Shown piece after piece: positions 56,809-64,000 of a stretch of DNA of 64,000 nt. Position 1 is the first letter of the stretch. Every line of letters begins with the position of its first letter. The notes beneath the pieces were generated by a model. The model worked only from the letters and a program-made list of their open reading frames with translations, searched no databases and was not told where the DNA came from. This DNA comes from Fulvivirga ligni (GTDB lineage: Bacteria > Bacteroidota > Bacteroidia > Cytophagales > Cyclobacteriaceae): positions 5,852,501-5,916,500 of the forward strand of contig NZ_CP089979.1 in NCBI RefSeq assembly GCF_021389935.1, in the 5' to 3' direction. The position numbers and the translations under genes were made by a program.

Positions 56809-56931
56809 ATGAAAAGTACCAAGAACACATTCGAACTCAAAAGTATAGCCAAAGATCTGGCTTCTAACTTCATTACTATTGCCCACAGTTTCTTTAACAT
56901 CAACTGCTGTTGTTGTTGCTGTTGCGGCTAA
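56809..56931 (+). CDS. Leader peptide with seven consecutive cysteines
   Basis: This 40-codon frame (ATG 56809-56811, TAA 56929-56931) encodes a basic, mildly amphipathic N-terminal part and ends Asn-Ile-Asn, then seven Cys in a row (codons 33-39, 56905-56925, a mix of TGC and TGT), Gly and stop. It lies between a SAM riboswitch and sulfur assimilation genes, including APS/PAPS reductase and sulfite reductase whose product feeds cysteine synthesis. That position and codon run fit a ribosome-stalling leader peptide sensing charged cysteine tRNA, comparable in principle to the cysteine-rich leader frames described in actinobacteria. A role as a real cysteine-rich peptide is possible but less likely. 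Confidence 0.8.
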   Translation: MKSTKNTFELKSIAKDLASNFITIAHSFFNINCCCCCCCG

Positions 56932-56960
56932 GAAGTTAATATCACTTTTATTTTCTTAGC
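56927..56960 (+). promoter_or_regulatory. Hairpin starting at the leader-peptide stop codon
   Basis: GCTAAGAA (56927-56934), which contains the leader stop codon, pairs perfectly with TTCTTAGC (56953-56960). A ribosome stalled in the Cys run would cover the left arm, so this stem is placed to report leader translation. No T-run follows, so it is not an intrinsic terminator by itself. Confidence 0.6.
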
Positions 56961-56961
56961 A

Positions 56962-57012
56962 TTACCCTCTAAGGCAACTAGCCTTCCTGAGCCTGTACGC
57001 TCTATCGGGTAA
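56962..57012 (+). promoter_or_regulatory. Possible three-way-junction RNA before the ferredoxin gene
   Basis: TTACCC (56962-56967) can pair with GGGTAA (57007-57012), enclosing two small hairpins: AAGGC/GCCTT (56971-56985) and GAGC/GCTC (56989-57002). The fold is inferred by eye and not matched to a known family. Confidence 0.35.
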
Positions 57013-57051
57013 AATTCAACCTAATTTTTCTAACACTAAAAAGATTTTAAC

Positions 57052-57399
57052 ATGGCCATATATATAACAGACGAATGCATCAACTGCGGAGCTTGCGAGC
57101 CCGAATGCCCTAACACTGCTATCTATGAAGGTGGCGCTACCTGGGCGTGGTCTGATGGTACTGAACTCACTTCTGTAGAACTAGAAGATGGAACCGAAGT
57201 ACCTGGCGACGAGCCGCAAGAACCCTTTTCAGAAGAGTTTTTCTACATTGTTTCAGGTAAATGCACAGAATGCGTTGGCTTTCACGAGGAGCCGCAGTGT
57301 GCTGCCGTCTGCCCGGTTGACTGCTGCGTACCTGACCCTGACTATGTAGAGGAGCAAGATGAGCTGGCACAGAAACAAGAATGGTTACACGCATCCTAA
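57052..57399 (+). CDS. Two-cluster (4Fe-4S) ferredoxin
   Basis: The 115-residue protein has one cluster motif [11 protein letters not shown] (Cys9, 12, 15, 19) and a second set CTECVGF...CAAVC (Cys71, 74, 83, 87), with the longer spacing found in Alvin-type ferredoxins. Two more cysteines at 91-92 sit in the VDCCVPDPD block. As the first gene of an operon with sulfite reductase and APS/PAPS reductase, it probably supplies electrons to sulfite reductase. Its start follows the structured leader region; 15 bases separate it from the sulfhydrylase gene. Confidence 0.93.
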   Translation: MAIYITDECINCGACEPECPNTAIYEGGATWAWSDGTELTSVELEDGTEVPGDEPQEPFSEEFFYIVSGKCTECVGFHEEPQCAAVCPVDCCVPDPDYVEEQDELAQKQEWLHAS

Positions 57400-57413
57400 T
57401 TTTTTAAACTGAT

Positions 57414-58592
57414 ATGTCTAAGTACAAACATTTCGAAACACAAGCAATAAGAAATCAGAGTGAGCAATCGCCTCATAATGAGCACTCTACTCCGATTTAC
57501 ATGACCTCAAGCTTCACTTTTAACAGTGCGGAGCACGCCAAAGCCCTGTTTGATGAAGAAGTAGAAGGTAATATCTATACTCGCTATTCTAACCCTAACA
57601 ATAATGAGTTCATAGATAAACTCTGCATTCTGGAAGGCACTGAAGATGGTATTTCTACTGCTTCAGGTATGGCTGCTATGTTTTGCAGCATGGCTGCCCT
57701 GCTAGAAAGCGGAGATCATGTACTGGCTTCAAGATCAGTGTTTGGATCTACACATCAGATTTTCACTCAGATATTCCCTAAATGGGGTATCACGCACTCT
57801 TATGCTGACATCAATAACCCGGATGAATGGGAAGCTAAAATCAACAAAAACACTAAAATGATTTTTGCTGAAACACCTTCCAATCCGGCCTTAGATATAA
57901 TAGACCTGGAGTGGTTAGGACAGCTGGCTAATAAGCATAACCTTATTTTAAATATTGATAACTGCTTTGCCACACCATACTTACAGCAACCTGCAAAGTT
58001 CGGTGCACACATTGTTACCCACTCTGCCACCAAGTTTATGGATGGACAGGGAAGAACAATAGGTGGCGCCATTTTAGGAGATGCTGAGATCATTGAGAAA
58101 ATCAGATTCTTCGCTCGTCACAGCGGACCTTCTCTTTCACCATTTAACGGATGGATATTATCTAAAAGCCTGGAAACATTGGCAGTAAGAATGGACCGAC
58201 ATTGTGAAAATGCTCAGAAAATAGCTGAGTATTTGGAAGGACACAAAGAATTGGAATTAGTAAAATATCCTTTCTTGAAGTCTCACCCTAAATATGAATT
58301 AGCCAAAAAGCAAATGAAGCTTGGCGGTGGCATAGTCACTTTCGAAGTAAAAGGCGGAATAGACAGAGGTAGAAAGTTCTTAAACGGCCTGCAAATGCTA
58401 TCGTTATCTGCAAATCTGGGAGATTCAAGAACCATTGCTACTCACCCGGCGTCTACCACACACTCTAAACTTACAGATGAGGAAAGAGCCAATGTGGGCA
58501 TTACACCTGGCCTGGTACGTATAGCTGCTGGTCTTGAAAATGTGAATGACATTATTGAAGATATTGAAAATGCATTAACCGCTTCTAAATAG
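57414..58592 (+). CDS. PLP-dependent O-acylhomoserine sulfhydrylase/transsulfuration enzyme
   Basis: The 392-residue enzyme belongs to the Cys/Met metabolism PLP family. Lys207 in THSATKFMDGQG binds PLP, and YTRYSNPNNNEF with GSTHQIF are cofactor and substrate blocks. It is most similar in layout to O-succinylhomoserine sulfhydrylase (MetZ), which makes homocysteine from sulfide. That fits a sulfide-producing operon under a SAM riboswitch. A cystathionine synthase or lyase role cannot be excluded from sequence alone. Confidence 0.9.
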   Translation: MSKYKHFETQAIRNQSEQSPHNEHSTPIYMTSSFTFNSAEHAKALFDEEVEGNIYTRYSNPNNNEFIDKLCILEGTEDGISTASGMAAMFCSMAALLESGDHVLASRSVFGSTHQIFTQIFPKWGITHSYADINNPDEWEAKINKNTKMIFAETPSNPALDIIDLEWLGQLANKHNLILNIDNCFATPYLQQPAKFGAHIVTHSATKFMDGQGRTIGGAILGDAEIIEKIRFFARHSGPSLSPFNGWILSKSLETLAVRMDRHCENAQKIAEYLEGHKELELVKYPFLKSHPKYELAKKQMKLGGGIVTFEVKGGIDRGRKFLNGLQMLSLSANLGDSRTIATHPASTTHSKLTDEERANVGITPGLVRIAAGLENVNDIIEDIENALTASK

Positions 58593-58647
58593 AAGAAAAC
58601 CTAAAGAACCTAACCTAAGAAATTCAAAACACAAAAAGTAAAGTAAC

Positions 58648-60783
58648 ATGAGCGTAACATTAAACGAAAATATATCTCAACTGGCTCAAAAAGACATTCG
58701 TGAACTAGAAACTAAGATCGAAGCCTTTAAGACCGGCCAGATTGACGAGGAAAGATTCAAGGCTTTTAGATTAGCCCGAGGAGTATATGGCCAGAGACAG
58801 CTTGGAGTGCAGATGTTTCGTATCAAGCTACCTTACGGAAAACTTACTGGTGAGCAGCTAGTACGTATTGCTGATCTTTCTGAGCAGTACACTAACGGTA
58901 ACCTTCACGCTACCACCAGACAAAACATACAGCTACACTATGTGCACCTGGACGATACCCCTGAGATGTGGGCTAAACTGGAAGAAACTGGCGTTACTAC
59001 CAAAGAAGCTTGTGGTAACACAGTAAGAACTGTAACTGCTTCTGATATAGCAGGTATAGATCCTAATGAGCCATTTGATGTGTCTCCATATGCTGAAGCT
59101 GTTACCCAATACTTCCTTAGAAATCCTATTAATCAGGAAATGGGAAGAAAAATTAAAATGGCCTTTTCTTCTAGCGAGAAAGATTCAGCCTTCACATATA
59201 TCCATGATTTTGGTTTTATTCCTAAAATAGAAAATGGGCAGAGAGGATTTAAAGTAGTGATTGGTGGTGGCTTAGGAGCACAGCCTTTCATAGCTGAAAC
59301 TGCCTATGAATTCTTACCAGAAGATAAAATTATTCCTTTCATCGAAGCTGGCTTAAGAGTTTTCGATCGCTATGGCGAAAGAGAAAAGCGATTCAAAGCC
59401 AGAATGAAGTTCTTAATTGAAGAAAAGAGAGGATTAGGAGTAGCTAAGTTCATGGAATTGGTAAATGATGTACAAAAATCATTGGCCAATCATTCAGTGC
59501 CGGTAGAACTTGCAGAAGAATTACAAGCAGCACCTGCACCAAAAGATTTACCTGAATTTGCAGCGGCTGATGAAAGACTTTATCAAGAATGGTTAGACAC
59601 TAACGTATTCGAGCAGAAGCAAAAAGGATTCTATGCCATAAAAATCAAGTTACCTTTAGGAAACATCTCTTCTGAAAAAGCCAGAAAACTGGTAGCACTT
59701 ACAGAAGGTTATGTGGCTGACGATTACAGAATTTCTATCAGCCAAGGCATCATTCTTAAGTTTGCCAGACCAGAATCATTACCATATATCTACCACGTAT
59801 TAAGCACTTTAGATCTTGCTCAGCCAGGTAGCGATACCATTATTGATATCACAGCCTGCCCTGGTACTGATACCTGTAACCTTGGTGTGACCAACAGTAC
59901 AGCTATTTCAGAAATATTAGAAGACATGATCTATAAGGAGTTTAACCACCTGGTAAAAGACTCTGACATCCATATTAAAATAAGTGGTTGTATGAACTCA
60001 TGCGGGCAACATATGATTGCCAACATTGGCTTCCATGGCAGCTCTATTAAAAATGGTAATCTGGTTATTCCTGCTTTACAGACTGTAATCGGTGGTGGTG
60101 TAGATGCATCTGGAAAAGGTTTTGTAGCTGATAAAGTAATCAAGCTACCTACTAAAAGAATTCCTGATGCCATGAGAACCCTACTTACCGACTATGAAGA
60201 TAATGGTAAGGATACAGAGTACTACAACGACTATTACATCAGACAAGGAAAGAAATATTTCTATGATCTGTTAAAGCCTTTTGCCAACCTTGAGACCATC
60301 ACTGAAGATGATTATAAGGATTGGGGTGAAACGGAAACTTTCGTTCCTGAAATAGGTACAGGAGAATGTGCCGGAGTAACTTATGACATGGTGGGCACAA
60401 TCATCAATGATGCAAAAGAAAAGCTTGCCTTAGGCAAAGAGGCTTTTGAAGCAGGCTATTTTGCTGATTCAATTTACCACAGCTACAGCACACAGGTAAT
60501 CGGTGCTAAAGCTCTTCTTTTAAGCAAAGACGTTAAGTGTAATACGCACATTGGCATTATAAAAGATTTTGATACTTACTTCTATGAAAATGGTGAGGTA
60601 AAGCTCAACAGCACTTTTGAAGCTCAGGTTTTAAAAATAAACAATAATGAGCCTACCAAAGAATTTGCTAAGTCATACTTAGCGGAGGCTGATGAGTTCT
60701 TTCAGCAGGTTCTGGATATCAGAAAGCAGCAAATAGAAGCCGGTAATTTAGATAAAGAAGTACTTAACCCATACAGAGCATGA
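58648..60783 (+). CDS. Siroheme sulfite/nitrite reductase with HEPN-like C-terminal extension
   Basis: The 711-residue enzyme has two ferredoxin-like half domains and the siroheme/4Fe-4S signature: Cys404 and Cys410 in ACPGTDTCNLG, then Cys448 and Cys452 in GCMNSCGQH. GKLTGEQL and NLHATTRQNIQLH in the N-terminal part bind siroheme and substrate. About 140 residues after the reductase core (from about 570) form an all-helical region, AFEAGYFADSIYHSYSTQVIGAKALLLS, resembling a HEPN domain without the usual Rx4-6H RNase motif. Context (APS/PAPS reductase, siroheme genes) favours sulfite over nitrite. It overlaps cobA by four bases. Confidence 0.92.
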   Translation: MSVTLNENISQLAQKDIRELETKIEAFKTGQIDEERFKAFRLARGVYGQRQLGVQMFRIKLPYGKLTGEQLVRIADLSEQYTNGNLHATTRQNIQLHYVHLDDTPEMWAKLEETGVTTKEACGNTVRTVTASDIAGIDPNEPFDVSPYAEAVTQYFLRNPINQEMGRKIKMAFSSSEKDSAFTYIHDFGFIPKIENGQRGFKVVIGGGLGAQPFIAETAYEFLPEDKIIPFIEAGLRVFDRYGEREKRFKARMKFLIEEKRGLGVAKFMELVNDVQKSLANHSVPVELAEELQAAPAPKDLPEFAAADERLYQEWLDTNVFEQKQKGFYAIKIKLPLGNISSEKARKLVALTEGYVADDYRISISQGIILKFARPESLPYIYHVLSTLDLAQPGSDTIIDITACPGTDTCNLGVTNSTAISEILEDMIYKEFNHLVKDSDIHIKISGCMNSCGQHMIANIGFHGSSIKNGNLVIPALQTVIGGGVDASGKGFVADKVIKLPTKRIPDAMRTLLTDYEDNGKDTEYYNDYYIRQGKKYFYDLLKPFANLETITEDDYKDWGETETFVPEIGTGECAGVTYDMVGTIINDAKEKLALGKEAFEAGYFADSIYHSYSTQVIGAKALLLSKDVKCNTHIGIIKDFDTYFYENGEVKLNSTFEAQVLKINNNEPTKEFAKSYLAEADEFFQQVLDIRKQQIEAGNLDKEVLNPYRA

Positions 60784-61529
60784 GAAACCAGGGAAAACTA
60801 ACATTGGTAGGTGCCGGACCGGGAGATCCTGATCTTATCACCATAAAAGGCGCTAAAGCTATAGCTTCTGCAGATGTTATTCTTTATGATGCTTTGGTAA
60901 ATAAAGAATTGCTACAGTATGCGGTAAAAAGTTGTGAGAAAATTCATGTGGGCAAAAGAGCTGGTAAGCACAGCTCTACTCAGGATGAAATCAATCAATT
61001 GATCGTAGAACATGCCCTTCAAGGAAAGCATGTGGTTCGCCTTAAAGGTGGTGATCCATTTATATTCGCCAGAGGTAAAGAAGAACTGGACTTTGCAGAA
61101 AGTTTTGGTATAAAAACCGATGTAGTGATAGGTATTTCCAGCATTAACCTACCTGGTTATTATGGTATACCGCTGACTACCAGAGGCGTAAATGAGAGCT
61201 TCTGGGTAGTTACAGCTACCACCCGAAATGGGGAGCTTTCTAAAGATGCTCACCTGGCGGCACAATCTAGCGCCACAGTGGTATTCTTTATGGGATTAAG
61301 AAAACTTAAAGAAATAGTGGCTTTATATAGTGCTTTTGGCAAAGAGCACTTACCAGTAGCCATTATCTCACAGGGCTCATTACCTGAGGGCCATGTAGTG
61401 GAAGGCACCATAGAAACAATAGTGAGTAAAAGTGAGAATATCCCTGCTCCTGCGCTAATAGTAGTAGGCGAATCTGTAGGTGAATATCTCAATACTTATC
61501 AGCCGGTTCACATTCAAAACAGAGCGTAA
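60780..61529 (+). CDS. cobA: Uroporphyrinogen-III C-methyltransferase
   Basis: The 249-residue SAM-dependent methylase makes precorrin-2, the first step toward siroheme. Motifs are LVGAGPGDPDLIT at the N-terminus, YDALVN, GKRAGKHS, RLKGGDPFIFARG and ITPGxSS-like VVIGISSINLPGYYGIPLTTRG. It overlaps the sulfite reductase gene by four bases (ATGA), so the enzyme and its cofactor pathway are made together. It needs SAM, linking it to the operon's riboswitch. Confidence 0.95.
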   Translation: MRNQGKLTLVGAGPGDPDLITIKGAKAIASADVILYDALVNKELLQYAVKSCEKIHVGKRAGKHSSTQDEINQLIVEHALQGKHVVRLKGGDPFIFARGKEELDFAESFGIKTDVVIGISSINLPGYYGIPLTTRGVNESFWVVTATTRNGELSKDAHLAAQSSATVVFFMGLRKLKEIVALYSAFGKEHLPVAIISQGSLPEGHVVEGTIETIVSKSENIPAPALIVVGESVGEYLNTYQPVHIQNRA

Positions 61530-61530
61530 T

Positions 61531-62127
61531 ATGAGCACCAATACACTATTCCCCATATTTCTAAAAATAGACCAAATACATACGCTTTTAGTAGGTGGTG
61601 GTGCTGTTGGCCTGGAAAAGTTAGGTGCACTATTAAAGAATAACCCAGACGCGTGGGTAAAGCTGGTAGCTACAGAGATTAATGAAGAAATAAAAGAGAT
61701 AGCTAAGTCTAAACCGAATATTGAACTCATTGAAAGGCCATTTCAGCCTGAAGATTTAGATGGCGATATTCAGCTTTTAATATTAGCTACAGATATAAGA
61801 GAGATAAATGCAGAAATCTACAAAATGGCTAAGATCAAAGGCATTTTAACTAATGTGGCTGATACGCCTGATCTATGCGATTTCTATTTAGGTTCTACAG
61901 TAACCAAAGGTGATTTAAAAGTGGGCATTTCTACAAATGGAAAGTCTCCCACGTTCGCCAAAAGATTCAGAGAAGTACTTGAAGATATACTTCCTGATGA
62001 AACCAATAGTTTGATTCAAAACCTGCACGAAATCAGAAATAAGCTGAGTGTTGGGTTTTCAGAAAAAGTAAAAATATTAAATGAGCGCACAAAAGAACTG
62101 GTATCCTCAAAAGGATCTGACAAATAG
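61531..62127 (+). CDS. Precorrin-2 dehydrogenase/sirohydrochlorin ferrochelatase
   Basis: The product of about 198 residues converts precorrin-2 to sirohydrochlorin and inserts iron, equivalent to the N-terminal half of CysG. The NAD-binding LLVGGGAVGLEKLGALL is near residue 20, followed by ATDIREINAEIY, CDFYLGST and GISTNGKSPTFAKRFRE. The frame is open from 61480, but the ATG at 61531, directly after the cobA stop, gives the family N-terminus. Its 3' end overlaps the cysH gene by 47 bases. Confidence 0.92.
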   Translation: MSTNTLFPIFLKIDQIHTLLVGGGAVGLEKLGALLKNNPDAWVKLVATEINEEIKEIAKSKPNIELIERPFQPEDLDGDIQLLILATDIREINAEIYKMAKIKGILTNVADTPDLCDFYLGSTVTKGDLKVGISTNGKSPTFAKRFREVLEDILPDETNSLIQNLHEIRNKLSVGFSEKVKILNERTKELVSSKGSDK

Positions 62128-62776
62128 TTTGACTGATTCTGATCTTACTTACGCTAAACTTTCTCCACTGGAAAGAATGGAGAAGTTCTTTAAAGACTAC
62201 GATCCCGAGGAAATACTTATCACCTCATCGTTCGGTAGCTCTTCGGCTATTCTGCTTCACCTTATTCATAAGGTGAGACCAGAGCAGCCTATACATTTTA
62301 TAGACACGTCCTATCATTTTAAGGAAACGGTAGACTATAAAAACCAATTGCAGGAGTTATTAAACCTCAACATCATTGAAGTATCCGCTCAGGAAAACAA
62401 AAACCAGTTCACAAAAGAGAATCAAACTTATCTTCAAAATCAAGACCTGTGCTGCTTCATTAATAAAGTAGAACCTCTTAACAGAATAAAAGCGCAACAT
62501 TCTTTCTGGGTTTCTGGTCTTATGGCTCACCAAAATGCTAACCGGCAATCTTTAAATATCTTCGAGCAAAAGCAGGACATCATTAAGTTTTATCCTATGC
62601 TTGATATGACGGCAGAAGATGTAGATCTTTACAAGCTTATTTACGAACTACCTTCTCACCCTTTAGTAGAGAAAGGTTATGATTCTGTCGGCTGCAGCCA
62701 CTGTACTAAAAAAGGCAAAGGCAGAGATGGCAGATGGGCTAATCTCAACAAAACAGAGTGCGGCCTGCACGTCTAA
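62081..62776 (+). CDS. cysH: Assimilatory APS/PAPS reductase
   Basis: The 231-residue enzyme reduces adenylyl or phosphoadenylyl sulfate to sulfite. The adenine-nucleotide loop TSSFGSSSAILLHL and the C-terminal catalytic block KTECGLHV (Cys227) are present. Cys124-Cys125 (LCCFINK) and Cys205/Cys208 (GCSHC) form the CC/CxxC ligand set of a 4Fe-4S cluster, which points to APS rather than PAPS as the usual substrate. It follows siroheme synthesis in the operon. No ATP sulfurylase gene is in the window; it may lie elsewhere. Confidence 0.94.
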   Translation: MSAQKNWYPQKDLTNSLTDSDLTYAKLSPLERMEKFFKDYDPEEILITSSFGSSSAILLHLIHKVRPEQPIHFIDTSYHFKETVDYKNQLQELLNLNIIEVSAQENKNQFTKENQTYLQNQDLCCFINKVEPLNRIKAQHSFWVSGLMAHQNANRQSLNIFEQKQDIIKFYPMLDMTAEDVDLYKLIYELPSHPLVEKGYDSVGCSHCTKKGKGRDGRWANLNKTECGLHV

Positions 62777-62919
62777 ACTAAAGCAATTCCTTTCTGTTAA
62801 AAAAGTAGGTGAGTTCCACTGGCTGAAACACTATGCCCCGGACACAAATTATTCACCGACGGTAAAGATGTGCTATGAATTGGTAGAAGATTTGCTTTTA
62901 TTTTTCACTGCACAACATC

Positions 62920-62927
62920 TACTTTTG
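62920..62927 (+). promoter_or_regulatory. Putative -7 box of the sensor kinase gene
   Basis: TACTTTTG matches TAnnTTTG and lies 58 bases before the ATG at 62986, within the 209-base gap after cysH that has no other recognised feature. A TTTA at 19 bases upstream replaces the -33 TTTG. Confidence 0.4.
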
Positions 62928-62985
62928 AACTAAAACGCATCAGTACAGCTTCTTGTGCAAGAGCTACTGAAATAATACTACATTC

Positions 62986-64000
62986 ATGAAAGGGAAGATT
63001 ATCCTGGTTTTTGTTTTTGCCTTGATAGCATTAACACTGGTAGGCTTTGTGGGAAGGAACACCCTTACACAGTTAATCATTTCTATTAAAAAAGAATCGA
63101 GCCCCAATGTTAAGCTCGCCTATCTGGAAGATATTCTTTCTGACCTATCAAATGCAGAAAGTAGTGTAAGGACCTACACCATTACTCAAAACTCAGAAAA
63201 CCTGATTCCTTTCTACGAATCAGCGGCCTCTTTTGATAATAATATGAAGAATCTTTACTCTGCCATTAAGAGTAAAGAACAAATGAAACTGGCCGATTCA
63301 ATAGAGTCGCTTATCGGAGAAAAGTACCTGATAATGAAGCAGTTGATTGACATCAAAAAAGATCAGGATACTGATAAGGTTTTACAGCGGGTGTTGGCAA
63401 ATATTGAATTACTTCGTGACAGAGATTCTGTACCGGAGATGATAAGCATAGACGATTATGACCTTAGCGATGTAGGCTACGATAGGATAAAAAAAGTAGA
63501 TATACCTGAAACTCCTGAACCAGCTGAGAACAGATCATGGTTTCAAAGGCTATTTGGCAAAAACAGCCCAAATGATGAGAAAGAAGATGAAGACATTGAA
63601 ACAACAATAGCGGCAAAGCCTAAAAATTCGCCTGATACAGTTTATAAAAAAGTAGAGGCACCCATAACTAAAAATACCGGAAAAGATATCAGTTCTAAAG
63701 ACATCGGTAATCTGATTAGCCAGATTGGAAGAGAAGAAAATCAGAACCTGCAGGCCATCAAGGCTCAGGAACTAAAGCTCACCATTCAGGACGAACAGGT
63801 GATGCGCAAAGTACGAAAGCTGGCCGCTCAGTTTGAAGAGCGAGAAAAGAAAGCGTCTATTAATAGAGCTCAAACTGCAGAAAAAGCCACCGACCGAGCC
63901 ACTAATTTCATCACAATCACCTGGTTTATCACTCTGGGAATATTTGCGTTTCTACTTTTTATCATCTTCAATGACATTGCCAGAAATCAAAAAAATAAGG
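62986..64000 (+). CDS. Sensor histidine kinase, N-terminal part
   Basis: The gene starts at 62986 and runs off the right edge; about 338 codons are visible. It has an N-terminal membrane helix (about 5-25), a periplasmic helical sensor region (about 26-140), an acidic and proline-containing stretch (about 175-230), coiled-coil helices (about 240-300) and a second membrane helix near the end, followed by FNDIARNQ. This is the usual lead-in to the dimerisation and histidine domain in Bacteroidota hybrid or simple sensor kinases, so the kinase domain is inferred to lie beyond 64000. The signal is unknown. Confidence 0.65.
   Translation, partial: MKGKIILVFVFALIALTLVGFVGRNTLTQLIISIKKESSPNVKLAYLEDILSDLSNAESSVRTYTITQNSENLIPFYESAASFDNNMKNLYSAIKSKEQMKLADSIESLIGEKYLIMKQLIDIKKDQDTDKVLQRVLANIELLRDRDSVPEMISIDDYDLSDVGYDRIKKVDIPETPEPAENRSWFQRLFGKNSPNDEKEDEDIETTIAAKPKNSPDTVYKKVEAPITKNTGKDISSKDIGNLISQIGREENQNLQAIKAQELKLTIQDEQVMRKVRKLAAQFEEREKKASINRAQTAEKATDRATNFITITWFITLGIFAFLLFIIFNDIARNQKNK

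Noticed and set aside
56905-56925. The TGC/TGT run as a simple trinucleotide microsatellite
   Set aside because: Codon-level mixture of TGC and TGT, in-frame position before a stop, and location in a sulfur operon leader favour a selected Cys run, though slippage may have helped create it.
61480-61530. Extended start of the siroheme ferrochelatase gene
   Set aside because: It lies inside cobA; the ATG right after the cobA stop matches the family N-terminus.
62679-62933. 84-codon frame overlapping the end of cysH
   Set aside because: Most of it is an out-of-frame shadow of cysH, and the remaining codons show no recognisable domain.

Overview
The window looks like a chromosomal segment of a Bacteroidota bacterium, most likely a marine or soil member of the Cytophagales. 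Supporting signs are secreted proteins with type IX secretion C-terminal domains (a gliding-motility-type domain at 11804-14707 and a type A sorting domain at 51096-52238), families largely restricted to this phylum (DUF4290, DUF3109, DUF6089-like, Bacteroidota-type trigger factor), almost no Shine-Dalgarno sequences, and repeated promoter boxes of the form TAnnTTTG with an upstream TTTG. Most of the window is conserved core genome. No insertion sequence, prophage, CRISPR array or rRNA operon was seen.

Layout. 1-3226 (minus): purA (partial), a STAS protein, a Fur-family regulator and a bifunctional Rel/SpoT enzyme. 3322-3403: tRNA-Leu(UAG). 3501-6880 (plus): tig, clpP, clpX. 6949-9779 (minus): bioB, sppA. 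9939-11311: folK converging on fabD. 11388-14707: a DCC thioredoxin-like protein coupled to a gliding-motility-type surface protein. 14817-18509 (plus): two small proteins, a PlsB-like acyltransferase and gpsA. 18506-23598 (minus): HIT, greA, pentapeptide protein, SerA-like dehydrogenase, mgtE, rsmA. 23697-30610 (plus): pdxA, a TerB-like protein and the lipid/translation cluster DUF177-rpmF-plsX-fabH-efp-accB-accC. 30719-37257: a beta-barrel protein, DUF3109, UvrD/PcrA, DUF4290, murA, mscS. 37335-47544: alpha-2-macroglobulin, a lipoprotein and a three-gene cluster (membrane protein, SH3-S8 peptidase, outer-membrane protein). 47812-50698 (minus): ECF sigma, HEAT-repeat anti-sigma, two DUF4097 proteins. 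50821-56458: small proteins, a T9SS cargo protein, a kinase-like protein, an M42 aminopeptidase. 56616-62776: sulfur assimilation operon. 62986-64000: start of a sensor histidine kinase.

The most interesting part is the leader of the sulfur assimilation operon. A SAM-I riboswitch (56678-56798) is followed after only 10 bases by a 40-codon reading frame (56809-56931) that ends in seven consecutive cysteine codons, then Gly and stop. An 8-bp inverted repeat begins at that stop codon, and a second structured region follows before the ferredoxin start. The operon then encodes a ferredoxin, a PLP sulfhydrylase, a siroheme sulfite reductase with a HEPN-like tail, siroheme synthesis enzymes and APS/PAPS reductase. 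Sequence and gene content together suggest that the operon senses SAM through RNA and cysteine through ribosome stalling.

Other notable points: an attenuator-like hairpin in the greA leader downstream of a perfect promoter; apparent homopolymer frameshifts in the UvrD/PcrA gene and in a membrane-protein gene (sequencing error, pseudogene or recoding are all open); a MurA with Asp in place of the usual catalytic Cys; and a kinase-like protein of unknown role. Everything here is from reading the sequence; no database search or folding program was run.
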